Shown here piece by piece: positions 35,541-43,331 of a stretch of DNA of 64,000 nucleotides (its first letter is position 1; each line of letters begins with the position of its first letter). Both the position numbers and the translations under genes were made by a program. The stretch lies in contig JACRPQ010000006.1 of assembly GCA_016223135.1 (NCBI GenBank), forward strand, positions 248,001 through 312,000, given 5' to 3'. The DNA is from Chloroflexota bacterium. Its GTDB lineage: Bacteria > Chloroflexota > Anaerolineae > Anaerolineales > Villigracilaceae. The notes below the pieces were generated by a model. It was not told the DNA's origin. It worked only from the letters and a program-made list of their open reading frames with translations, and did not search any database.

Positions 35541-36821
35541 CTATTCCTTCACCCGTTCCAACTTGGCGCCCAGCGCCTGCAACTTCTTGTCCACGTCCTG
35601 ATAGCCGCGCTCGATTTGACCGATGTTGCGTACCACCGACGTGCCCTTTGCCGCCAGCGCCGCCAGCAGCAGGGACATGCCAGCGCGAATATCGGGGCTT
35701 TCGAGGTTTTCACCGTAGAGTTGATTCGGTCCCTGCACCAGGCAGCGATAGGGGTCGCACAAGATGATGCGCGCGCCCATGCCCACCAGTTTATCGGTGA
35801 AATACATGCGCCCGGAAAACATCCAGTCATGGAACATAATCGAACCGCTGGCTTGAGTCGCCACCGTGATGGCAATGCTAATCAAGTCGGTTGGGAAGGC
35901 GGGCCACACGTTGGTTTTGACTTCGGGAATCGCGCCATCCAAATCAGGCACAATGCAAAGTTCCTGTTCGGCTGGCACGATGATGTCGTCGCCTTCCACA
36001 TTCCAGCGCACGCCCATCCGCTCGAAGACGTGGGCAATCATCCCCAGGTTTTCCACGCCGGCGTTTTTGATGCGCACCGTGCCGTGCGTCACCGCCGCCG
36101 CGCCGATGAAACTGACCACCTCCAGATAATCGGGTCCAATCGTAAATTCGCCGCCGTGCAGTTTTGGCACACCGTGAATGCGGAGCGTATTCGAGCCAAT
36201 CTCTTCGATCTGCGCGCCCAGCGCATTCAGAAAATGACATAACTCCTGCACGTGCGGCTCTGAGGCGGCGTTGCGGATGATCGTCTCTCCCTTCGCCGTC
36301 ACCGCCGCCATAATGGCATTCTCCGTCGCAGTGACGCTGGCTTCATCCATCAGGAAATCCGCGCCGCGCAATCCTTTTGATTTGAAGAAAAAGCCGCGCT
36401 CGTATTGCACCTCCGCGCCGAGCGCGCGCAAGGCGAGAATGTGCGTGTCGAGGCGGCGGCGTCCGATGACATCGCCGCCGGGGGGAGGCAGTTTGAACTC
36501 GCCCACCCGCGCCGACATCGGTCCCGCCACGAGGATGGAAGCGCGAATGCGGCGGCAAAGGTCCGGGTCGAGGTCAGCCGGTCTCAGGTCCCGGGTGGTG
36601 ATGCGCCACGCAGTGGCGTCCAATTCCTCCACCTGCGCGCCGAGGCTTTCGATAAGATGCCGCATCACCAACACATCTTTGATGCGCGGAATGTTCCGCA
36701 AAACGACAGGCTCTTCGGTCAGCAAACATGCGGCGAGCAGGGGCAGTGCGGCGTTTTTGTTTCCTGCGGGTGAAACCTCGCCGTTCAGCGGCACCCCGCC
36801 TTCGATAACGAATTTTTCCAT
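35541..36821 (-). CDS. murA: UDP-N-acetylglucosamine 1-carboxyvinyltransferase
   Basis: 426 residues, full length. First committed step of peptidoglycan synthesis: transfers enolpyruvate from PEP to UDP-GlcNAc. Conserved GGVPLNGEVSPAGNKNAALP, RRIRASILVAGPM and NIGQIERGYQDVD. The catalytic loop, usually GGCxIG, reads GGDVIGRRRLD: the Cys that fosfomycin attacks is Asp117. A Cys-to-Asp change at this site is known to give intrinsic fosfomycin resistance in Mycobacterium and Chlamydia. The start is taken as ATG 36821 because AGGAG lies 6 nt before it; an ATG two codons earlier touches the AGGAG. Confidence 0.95.
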   Translation of the reverse strand: MEKFVIEGGVPLNGEVSPAGNKNAALPLLAACLLTEEPVVLRNIPRIKDVLVMRHLIESLGAQVEELDATAWRITTRDLRPADLDPDLCRRIRASILVAGPMSARVGEFKLPPPGGDVIGRRRLDTHILALRALGAEVQYERGFFFKSKGLRGADFLMDEASVTATENAIMAAVTAKGETIIRNAASEPHVQELCHFLNALGAQIEEIGSNTLRIHGVPKLHGGEFTIGPDYLEVVSFIGAAAVTHGTVRIKNAGVENLGMIAHVFERMGVRWNVEGDDIIVPAEQELCIVPDLDGAIPEVKTNVWPAFPTDLISIAITVATQASGSIMFHDWMFSGRMYFTDKLVGMGARIILCDPYRCLVQGPNQLYGENLESPDIRAGMSLLLAALAAKGTSVVRNIGQIERGYQDVDKKLQALGAKLERVKE

Positions 36822-36848
36822 GATCATCTCCTGGGAAAGTTGCTGAAA

Positions 36849-36877
36849 ATTGTAAGGCAGTTCACAATCTCATGCAA
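36849..36877 (-). promoter_or_regulatory. murA promoter
   Basis: On the minus strand TTGCAT (36877-36872), 17-bp spacer, TACAAT (36854-36849). The leader would be about 20 nt. Confidence 0.6.
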
Positions 36878-36934
36878 GCACATTACAGTTGACTTACACG
36901 AAAACCGGCAGGAGGCGCGCCCCCTGCTTTAGAC

Positions 36935-36940
36935 TATAAT
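36935..36940 (+). promoter_or_regulatory. -10 box (TATAAT) of the prepilin peptidase gene
   Basis: A consensus TATAAT ends 7 nt before ATG 36948, so the mRNA is probably leaderless; no Shine-Dalgarno sequence is present. No good -35 box. Confidence 0.55.
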
Positions 36941-36947
36941 AATAAAA

Positions 36948-37736
36948 ATGCAGTTTACTTGGCTTGTTCCCATCTTTCTTGGCTGGCTGGCGGGTTGGCT
37001 GGTGAATTACCTGGCAGATGTCTTGCCCCTCACCCGCCGCCTGAGTCAGCCTGCCTGTCTGCACTGTCAGACGCCCTTCGCGTGGAGCGATTATCTGACC
37101 CTGCGCGCCTGCCGCACCTGTGGGACGCGGCGCAGCCTGCGCGCATGGATTGTGCCGATTCTCGCCGCCGCTTCTTTTCTGTACCTGTGGCTGTTCCCCC
37201 GCCCCGGGCTGGGTCTGCCCCTCAGCCTGATCGTCCTCACCTATTTCGGCGTCATCATCGTGATTGACCTCGAACACCGCCTCATCCTGTTCCCCACCGT
37301 GATCGCCGGCGCTGTGCTTGGACTGATCACCGGCACGTATCTTTTCAGCAAACAGGACGGCATTCTCGCGGGCCTGTTCACGTCCGTTTTGGGCGGAGTG
37401 GCTGGCTTCGCCATCATGTTCCTCTTTTACAAACTCGGCGAGGCGGTTGCCCGTTATCGCGCCCGCCGGATGCGCGCGGCAGGACAAGCCGAAGATGACG
37501 AGGAAGCGCTCGGCGGCGGAGACGTGTACTTGAGCGGCGTGCTCGGGCTGATGCTCGGTTGGCCCAACGTCATTTTGGGCATCACTGCCGGGGCGCTGGC
37601 GGGCGGCGCGATGGGGCTGCTCGCAATTGCTGCCTACCTCATTCAGCGCCGTTACGCCGAAAACAGCCTGATGACCTTCATGCCCTACGGTCCCGCGCTC
37701 GTGCTGGGAGCATTTTACATTTTGTATTTCTTCTAA
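36948..37736 (+). CDS. Type IV prepilin peptidase (A24 family)
   Basis: 262 residues, about seven membrane segments. A cytoplasmic zinc-binding domain has four Cys (Cys37, 40, 55, 58; CLHC and CRTC). The two catalytic aspartates are Asp107 (VIDLEHRLI) and Asp192 in the GxGD motif (GGGDVYLSG). It cleaves and may methylate prepilins and pseudopilins. It leads a region of three Tad-type pseudopilin genes (37972, 40139, 43332), which are likely substrates or assembly partners; no pilus ATPase or Flp pilin lies within the window. Confidence 0.92.
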   Translation: MQFTWLVPIFLGWLAGWLVNYLADVLPLTRRLSQPACLHCQTPFAWSDYLTLRACRTCGTRRSLRAWIVPILAAASFLYLWLFPRPGLGLPLSLIVLTYFGVIIVIDLEHRLILFPTVIAGAVLGLITGTYLFSKQDGILAGLFTSVLGGVAGFAIMFLFYKLGEAVARYRARRMRAAGQAEDDEEALGGGDVYLSGVLGLMLGWPNVILGITAGALAGGAMGLLAIAAYLIQRRYAENSLMTFMPYGPALVLGAFYILYFF

Positions 37737-37855
37737 TAGACTTTATCGGAATTAACTTTTTATCCACGAAGTTCACGAAGGAACACGAATTTCTCTTATT
37801 TTTTGTGAAAATTCGTGTCCTTCGTGGAAGATCCTCTTATTTCCGATAATGTCTA
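37737..37855. repeat. 119-bp MITE-like inverted-repeat element
   Basis: Terminal inverted repeats of 15 bp with one mismatch: TAGACTTTATCGGAA (37737-37751) and TTCCGATAATGTCTA (37841-37855). An inner inverted pair (TCCACGAAG and ATTCGTGTCCTTCGTGGA) makes a long hairpin. It starts right after the prepilin peptidase stop codon. No second copy is seen in the window. Confidence 0.7.
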
Positions 37856-37971
37856 ATTTCCACTAGCTGATTGATTTACAAAAGTGTAAGTAATTTAGTA
37901 CGAATGTCTTATTGGGCTGGACAACTGAGCCGTTAAACTAGAAACAGGACTACTAGAGAACAGGAACGACC

Positions 37972-40032
37972 ATGAACCTCTTGAAATTCAATCCCCCAAA
38001 AAGCAAAGCGCAGGCAATTGTTGAGTTTGCAATTGTCCTGCCAGTTTTATTGTTGCTGGTGTATGGTTTGATTGAAACAGGGCGGCTGTTATTCATTTAT
38101 TCCTCCGTCAACAACGCCACTCGTCAAGCCGCGCGCTGGGGTTCAACTTCCGGCGGAAGCATACCGCACTATCAAGACTGCGCCGGCATTCGCGCTGCCG
38201 CCCAAGCCGGCGATTTTTTAAACGCCTTCGATGACGTAGACATCACCATCACCTACGACCATGGTCCCGGAACAACCTCTTACGACACCTGCGACGGATC
38301 AGTGGACACGGGCGTGACTCCCGCTCAAGGCGACCGCATCGTCGTGAGCGTCCAAGCCGACTACAACACCATTGTCCCCGACATTGTGCCAATCCTTTCA
38401 CGCACGGTAGCCGGCGGCAACCCCATCACCGCCACGAGTGCGCGCACACTGCTCCTGGAAGTTTTGGTCCAACCGCCAAAGGAACCCACCATCACGACAA
38501 TTCTCAGTGATCAGCCCGAGCCCTCCGAGCCGGGGCAATTGGTGGAAATCGTCGTCGAGGTCAGCGGCACCAAGACACCCCCTACAGGCACAGTGGAAAT
38601 CACCGGCGCAGACCAGAACTGTACCATCACGCTCGTCAGCGGTTCCAACAACACAAGCTCCGGCAGCTGCTTTGTGCGCTTCGATTCCATCGGCGACAAG
38701 ACCCTCACTGCTACGTACACCGGCGATTCCAAACACGATCCCAGCGATGACACCGAGACTCATAGTGTCTGGGGACCGACGACAACAACCCTGACCACAT
38801 CGCCCAATCCCTCGCTCATCAACACCTCGGTCACTCTGCAGGTCAGCGTAACCAGCGCCTACGGAACCCCCACCGGCACGGTGGACATCACCATGGGCAG
38901 TACGTCTATTTGCACCATCACCCTCTCCGGCGGGACGGGCTCCTGCACTTACACCTTTACCAGCGACGGCGACAAAATATTGACCGCCTCGTACAACCGC
39001 GCAAACGATGCCTTTTTCTTCAATAGCTCCGATACGCATACGCACCGTGTGTTCCTGCCCGGCGAAACCACCACCACCATTACCACCTCGCCTTCGCCCT
39101 CGCTGGTCAATCAGCAGGTGACCATTACGGTCAACGTCACCAGCACCTCCACGCCTACCGGCACTGTAGCGGTGACCACCGGCGGAACACCGGTCTGCAC
39201 CATCAACCTTTCCGGCGGAACAGGCACCTGCACTACCACCTTCAGCACCGTCGGCAACCGCACATTGACCGCCACCTACACCCCGGATTCAGCCTTCTTC
39301 CTGGGCAGCAGCGGAAGCGTCAATCACAGCGTCCAACTGCCGCCCACCACTACCACCCTCACCACCACCAATGCGCCGCCATATCTGGTCGGGCAAACCA
39401 TCAACCTGAATGTGACCGTTCAAAATGCGCCCGGCGGTTCTACCGTCACCCCCACAGGCACGGTGACCATCAGCGGACAAAGTTCGGGCTGTACGACGCC
39501 CATCACGCTGGTCAATGGCAGCGGCTCCTGCACCGTGACCTTTAGCACAGCCGGCTCCAAAACGCTGACCGCCACCTACAGCGGTGACGCCGGTCACGCT
39601 GCCAGCACCGGCACGCTGACCCTCACCGTAACGACCTCGGCGGTTACAGGATGCAATACCGTCACACTTGGCTTGCTGCGGCAAAGCGGCGGCAGTATGA
39701 CTGTCACCATCAACAACCCGCTCACCGAGTTCCTGCAAATCGCCAACGTGACCGTCACCTGGAACCATGACAAGGGTCATCAAACCGGCAGCGACAAAAC
39801 CCTGCGCCTGCAAAGCGTCAGTCTTGGCAGCGTGTTCTGGACCGGAGATGAACCGGGACCGACCTCCACCATCACGCCTACTTCTGCGATTTTCATTCCT
39901 CCCGGTACATCCACGCTGACGTTCACCTTCCATCAGGTCTTCGACCGCTGGGATAACACAGAACAAGTCACCATCAACTTGTCCACCCCGGGCTGCGAGA
40001 GTGTGGTTTTGTTCCAGAATCAACATGAATAA
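37972..40032 (+). CDS. TadE-like pseudopilin with four bacterial Ig-like domains
   Basis: 686 residues. The N terminus KAQAIVEFAIVLPVLLLLVY is a TadE/TadG-like membrane segment with the Glu expected of pseudopilins. After a TadE-like region (to about 160) come four Ig-like repeats (about 165-255, 260-355, 360-450, 452-555), each with PTGTV, a GSGSC-type turn and a TLTATYxGD strand, as in Big_3_5 adhesin domains. A C-terminal beta domain (about 560-686; TVTWNHDKGHQTGSDKTLRL) follows. It is probably a minor pilin or pilus-tip adhesin. The stop codon lies within the duplicated target of the next MITE. Confidence 0.85.
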   Translation: MNLLKFNPPKSKAQAIVEFAIVLPVLLLLVYGLIETGRLLFIYSSVNNATRQAARWGSTSGGSIPHYQDCAGIRAAAQAGDFLNAFDDVDITITYDHGPGTTSYDTCDGSVDTGVTPAQGDRIVVSVQADYNTIVPDIVPILSRTVAGGNPITATSARTLLLEVLVQPPKEPTITTILSDQPEPSEPGQLVEIVVEVSGTKTPPTGTVEITGADQNCTITLVSGSNNTSSGSCFVRFDSIGDKTLTATYTGDSKHDPSDDTETHSVWGPTTTTLTTSPNPSLINTSVTLQVSVTSAYGTPTGTVDITMGSTSICTITLSGGTGSCTYTFTSDGDKILTASYNRANDAFFFNSSDTHTHRVFLPGETTTTITTSPSPSLVNQQVTITVNVTSTSTPTGTVAVTTGGTPVCTINLSGGTGTCTTTFSTVGNRTLTATYTPDSAFFLGSSGSVNHSVQLPPTTTTLTTTNAPPYLVGQTINLNVTVQNAPGGSTVTPTGTVTISGQSSGCTTPITLVNGSGSCTVTFSTAGSKTLTATYSGDAGHAASTGTLTLTVTTSAVTGCNTVTLGLLRQSGGSMTVTINNPLTEFLQIANVTVTWNHDKGHQTGSDKTLRLQSVSLGSVFWTGDEPGPTSTITPTSAIFIPPGTSTLTFTFHQVFDRWDNTEQVTINLSTPGCESVVLFQNQHE

Positions 40033-40116
40033 CTCACCCTATGCAATCCATTCGTAGCGCAACATTTATGTCGCCTGAAAACGCGAGATAAATCTCGCGC
40101 TACCGTATAAGGTGAG
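40033..40116. repeat. 84-bp MITE-like element with 7-bp target duplication TGAATAA
   Basis: Terminal inverted repeats CTCACCCTATGC and GTATAAGGTGAG (10 of 12 paired). Flanked directly by TGAATAA on both sides (40026-40032 and 40117-40123). The same 84-bp element, flanked by TGAGTAA, is at 58392-58475. The left target copy includes the TAA stop of the upstream gene. Confidence 0.9.
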
Positions 40117-40138
40117 TGAATAAAAGAGAGTGTGTCAG

Positions 40139-40588
40139 ATGAGAATGAAAATAAACCGTTCCGAACGCGGACAATCGCTGGTGGAATTTGCCATCAGCCT
40201 GGTAGTGATTCTTTTCCTGCTGGCGGGGGCGGTGGAATTTGGTCTCGCGCTCTTCCAATACATCCAACTGCGCGACGCGGCGCAGGAGGGCGCGGTGTAT
40301 GGCTCGATCTGCCCCAGAGACCCAGCAAAAATTGAAGCACGGGTGCGCAACCACTCTTCGTCTCCTGTTGACCTTTCTGTTAGCAGCGGTTCCGAAGCCG
40401 TAACTGTCAAGGTGGAAGGCAACGATGGCGAAGGCGGCGACGGCATCTCTGTGGAAGTGTCCTACAACCATCAAGTCTTCATGCCGTTTGGCACCTTGTT
40501 CACCGCCCCGAAGAACACCATTCTCATCCAGGCGCGGGTCATCAACACAATTCTTGACGTTGACATGAGCAAGCCAGCCTGTCAGTAA
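40139..40588 (+). CDS. TadE family pseudopilin
   Basis: 149 residues, typical of TadE. N terminus RSERGQSLVEFAISLVVILF gives the membrane helix with Glu near its start. The outer part has one conserved Cys (GSICPRDPAKIEARVRN) and a last Cys next to the C terminus (SKPACQ), which might form a disulfide. The start is taken at ATG 40139 within an AGAGAG region; an upstream in-frame GTG at 40130 and an ATG at 40145 are alternatives. It follows the Ig-domain pseudopilin after the 84-bp element. Confidence 0.85.
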   Translation: MRMKINRSERGQSLVEFAISLVVILFLLAGAVEFGLALFQYIQLRDAAQEGAVYGSICPRDPAKIEARVRNHSSSPVDLSVSSGSEAVTVKVEGNDGEGGDGISVEVSYNHQVFMPFGTLFTAPKNTILIQARVINTILDVDMSKPACQ

Positions 40589-40601
40589 CTGATGTTATGC
40601 G

Positions 40602-40644
40602 CCGTCCCGAAGGTTTCAAGGAGCCTTCGGGACGTTTTGATTTT
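40602..40644 (+). terminator. Terminator after the TadE gene
   Basis: CGTCCCGAAGG (40603-40613) pairs with CCTTCGGGACG (40624-40634), followed by TTTTGATTTT. Confidence 0.85.
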
Positions 40645-40645
40645 G

Positions 40646-40680
40646 AAAAAAGAGCCTCCCATGTTGGGAGGTTCTTTTTT
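40646..40680. terminator. Second hairpin, bidirectional terminator type
   Basis: AAAAAAGAGCCTCCCA and TGGGAGGTTCTTTTTT form an A/T-flanked hairpin right after the first terminator. Confidence 0.75.
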
Positions 40681-40821
40681 GCCACCCATCGGGTATAATC
40701 TCGGCGCATATTTTCACTTGGAGGTGAAGCGGCACAATTTCACGGGAAAGACAGCGCACGGACCCCGCGTATCGCGGGGTTGACGAGGATAAGGGTTCTC
40801 CATCGCAGGATGGAGTTAATC

Positions 40822-40884
40822 CTTCCCTCACCCCTGCCCCTCTCCCACTGGGAGAGGGATGTTCGAAGGACAGGGTGAGGGTTG
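40822..40884. repeat. CTCACCC...CCCTCTCCC hairpin repeat
   Basis: Nested inverted repeat: inner CCCTCTCCC/GGGAGAGGG and outer CTCACCC/GGGTGAGG. Same general type as the hairpin ending the URO-D gene at 9905. Confidence 0.65.
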
Positions 40885-41016
40885 GAAAAAATCGAAAGAT
40901 CAGCGGAAGCCCTTCGGGCGCGCCATCGCCCGTTTTCTTTCCCTCCGAACAAAAAACCCTGTCACAACGCCGCACGGGAAACCGCGCGGACAAAGCCTCA
41001 GGGAGTGGCAAATACA

Positions 41017-41102
41017 TCATTGCGAAAAGCACAATACCAAAGCAATCTTCCCCACATAGAGGAGATTGCTTCATGGCGTCAGGACGCCATCGCAATGACA
41101 AA
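41017..41102. repeat. GCAATCTTC/GAGATTGC inverted repeat with ATTGCG ends
   Basis: Outer ATTGCGAAAAGC and GCAATGACAAA, inner AAGCAATCT and AGATTGCTT arms. It resembles the widespread bacterial repeats of this wording; it ends about 20 bp before glmS. Confidence 0.6.
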
Positions 41103-41124
41103 ATCTTACTTTCGGAGGAATCCC

Positions 41125-42966
41125 ATGTGTGGAATCGTAGGCTACATCGGACCGCGCGACGCGGTGCCGATTATCATCAACGGCTTGAAACGGCTCGAAT
41201 ACCGCGGTTATGACTCGGCGGGAGTCGCTGTTTTGAGCGGAGACCGGATCGAGGTCCGCAGAGACGCGGGGAAGTTATCCCAGTTGATTGACCTCGTTGC
41301 CAAGTCGCCCATCGCCGGCGCGCCGGGCATCGGTCACACGCGTTGGGCAACGCACGGAGCGCCGTCGGCGCGCAACGCCCACCCGCATCTCGGGCAGACC
41401 AAGCGCGTGGTCGTCGTGCAAAACGGCATCGTCGAAAACTTCCTTGAACTCAAGGATGAACTGACCGCCGAAGGCGCGGAGTTTCAATCGGAGACTGACA
41501 CCGAAACCATCGTACATCTCGTGGAGCATTACCTTGCCAGCGGCATCGGGCTGGTGGAGGCGGCGCGCAAAACGTTCAACGACATTCAGGGCGCCAATGT
41601 GGTGGTGCTGATGTCTGCCGACGAGCCGGATAAAATCGTGACGGCGCGCATCGGCAACGCCGGCGGCGTGGTGATTGGCTTGGGGGAGGGCGAGAATTTC
41701 GTCGCCAGCGACATTCCCGCCATCATGGAACACACACGCAACGTCATCTTTTTGGAATCGCGGCAAATGGCAGTGGTCACGCGCGAGGCGGTCCATGTGG
41801 AGACGCTCGACGGCGCAAAAGTCAAACCGCAGGTTCATACCGTTTCGTGGGACCCGGTCGCGGCGGAGAAGGGCGAGTACCGCCACTTCATGCAGAAGGA
41901 AATCCATGAACAAGCGCGCGCCCTCACCGACACTCTGGCTGGACGCGTGGACTTCGCCAACGGAAAAATCCGTCTGCCCGATCTTCACCTGACCGAAGAC
42001 CTGGCGAAAAAAATCGAACGGATTTACATCACCGCATGCGGCACCGCCGCCTACGCGGGCATGGTCGGCAAGTACCTCATCGAGAAAATCGCCCGCATCC
42101 CCGTCGAGGTGGTGATTGGCTCGGAGTTCCGATACAGCGACCCCATCCTGAACGACCGCACGGTGGTCCTTGCCATTTCGCAATCCGGCGAGACCGCCGA
42201 CACCCTCGCCGCCATGGAAGAGGGACGCCGCAAAGGCGCGATTCTTTGGAGCATCGTCAACGCGATTGGCTCACAAGCCATGCGCATCGCCGACGGCTAC
42301 ATCTCGATGCAAACCGGACCTGAAATCGGCGTCGCCTCGACCAAAGCCTTCACCGCCCCGCTGGTGGATCAGTACATGCTGGCGATTCTGCTCGCCGACC
42401 TGCGCGGCACGCTCGACGACAAAACCCGCCGCGCGCTCGTCGCTGACCTGCGCCTCATCCCCGACCTGGTGGGCAGGACTCTCGAACGCGAAAGCGAAGT
42501 CGAGGCAGTCGCCCACATTCTCAAGGACATCCGCAACTGCCTGTATCTTGGGCGCGGCATCAACATGCCCATCGCCTACGAGGGCGCGTTGAAGTTGAAG
42601 GAAATTTCCTACATCCACGCCGAAGGCTACCCGGCCGGCGAGATGAAGCACGGTCCCATTGCATTGATTGACGAACACATGCCTGTGTTGTGCCTCGCAC
42701 CGAAAGACCCCTGGCACGAAAAGATGATTTCACAAATTCAGCAGGCAAAGGCGCGCGGCGGCGCAGTGATCGCCGTCGCCACCGACGGCGACGAACTGGT
42801 CAAAAGCATGGCAGACCACGTTCTTTGGATACCGGAAACGCCGTGGATGCTTTCGCCGGTCATCACCGTCATTCCGCTGCAGCTGCTGGCGTATCACATT
42901 GCCGCACTGCGCGGGCTGGATGTGGATCAGCCTCGGAATCTTGCCAAAAGCGTTACGGTGGAGTAG
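41125..42966 (+). CDS. glmS: Glutamine-fructose-6-phosphate aminotransferase (isomerizing)
   Basis: 613 residues. Makes glucosamine 6-phosphate, the entry to peptidoglycan amino sugars. The glutaminase domain starts with the nucleophile Cys2 (MCGIVGYIGPRDAV), with GHTRWATHGAPS and QNGIVENFLELKDEL. Two SIS domains follow (about 285-425 and 455-600; TACGTAAYAGM, ISQSGETADTLAAM, STKAFTAPLVDQY) and the end DVDQPRNLAKSVTVE is diagnostic. CGGAGGA at 41113-41119 supports ATG 41125; the frame is open upstream only through repeats. With murA it forms part of the cell wall supply in this region. Confidence 0.97.
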   Translation: MCGIVGYIGPRDAVPIIINGLKRLEYRGYDSAGVAVLSGDRIEVRRDAGKLSQLIDLVAKSPIAGAPGIGHTRWATHGAPSARNAHPHLGQTKRVVVVQNGIVENFLELKDELTAEGAEFQSETDTETIVHLVEHYLASGIGLVEAARKTFNDIQGANVVVLMSADEPDKIVTARIGNAGGVVIGLGEGENFVASDIPAIMEHTRNVIFLESRQMAVVTREAVHVETLDGAKVKPQVHTVSWDPVAAEKGEYRHFMQKEIHEQARALTDTLAGRVDFANGKIRLPDLHLTEDLAKKIERIYITACGTAAYAGMVGKYLIEKIARIPVEVVIGSEFRYSDPILNDRTVVLAISQSGETADTLAAMEEGRRKGAILWSIVNAIGSQAMRIADGYISMQTGPEIGVASTKAFTAPLVDQYMLAILLADLRGTLDDKTRRALVADLRLIPDLVGRTLERESEVEAVAHILKDIRNCLYLGRGINMPIAYEGALKLKEISYIHAEGYPAGEMKHGPIALIDEHMPVLCLAPKDPWHEKMISQIQQAKARGGAVIAVATDGDELVKSMADHVLWIPETPWMLSPVITVIPLQLLAYHIAALRGLDVDQPRNLAKSVTVE

Positions 42967-43038
42967 CACGTACAGGTCACGTTTGAAGCGCAGGCTGCCT
43001 TGCAAACGTGACCTATACCAGTCCTCGCAGTCTAGTAC

Positions 43039-43138
43039 CGTCAGTTCGGGATAATCGTCCCGAAGGCTGATTCTGCTCTCGAACCCGCTGTGTCAAAAGC
43101 CTTCGGGACGATTCAAAAGCCTTATCCCGAATTCAGGT
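43039..43138. repeat. 100-bp MITE-like element with target duplication TAGTAC, copy 1
   Basis: Ends CGTCAGTTCGGGATAA and TTATCCCGAATTCAGG are imperfect inverted repeats; inside, CGTCCCGAAGG and CCTTCGGGACG form a hairpin. TAGTAC flanks both sides (43033-43038 and 43139-43144). The second copy is at 56548-56648. Confidence 0.85.
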
Positions 43139-43220
43139 TAGTACCTTTAGGGGAGGGTACATATCAATACTGTTGGGCGATTGAGTGATTGAAATTTGCA
43201 AGATTGGGCTTAAAATAGAA

Positions 43221-43275
43221 GAAACCTCGCCGAACCCGCGAGAAGTCACGGAGCCGCAGGTTCTCATTTATTTAT
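43221..43275 (+). promoter_or_regulatory. Candidate structured leader of the TadG-like gene
   Basis: A compact fold is possible: AACC near 43223 pairs with GGTT (43259-43262), enclosing CTCGC (43226-43230) with GCGAG (43238-43242) and CGGAGCCG, then a T-rich tract (ATTTATTTATTTTTG). It could be an unusual terminator or a small riboswitch-like element, with a faint resemblance to c-di-GMP-I (GEMM) aptamers. Low confidence. Confidence 0.3.
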
Positions 43276-43331
43276 TTTTGTTTTCCATCCATTTTTTTTC
43301 AGGCTCTCAGACAAAGAAAAGGAGTTCAGAT

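Larger units (their letters stand above)
40589..41124. other. Intergenic region before glmS (536 bp)
   Basis: Two terminator hairpins (40602-40644 and 40646-40680), an isolated TATAAT (40694-40699), a CCCCTCTCCC hairpin repeat (40822-40884) and a GAGATTGCTTC/GCAATGAC repeat (41017-41102). A glmS ribozyme was looked for and not seen. Open frames here are repeat artefacts. Confidence 0.7.
42967..43331. other. Intergenic region before the TadG-like gene (365 bp)
   Basis: Contains a 100-bp element with target duplication (43039-43138), a possible structured leader (43221-43275) and the AAAAGGAG ribosome binding site of the next gene. No gene is seen. Confidence 0.7.

Noticed and set aside
40681-41124. 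glmS ribozyme upstream of glmS
   Set aside because: The conserved ribozyme core and cleavage site were not found; the leader consists of repeats and a ribosome binding site.
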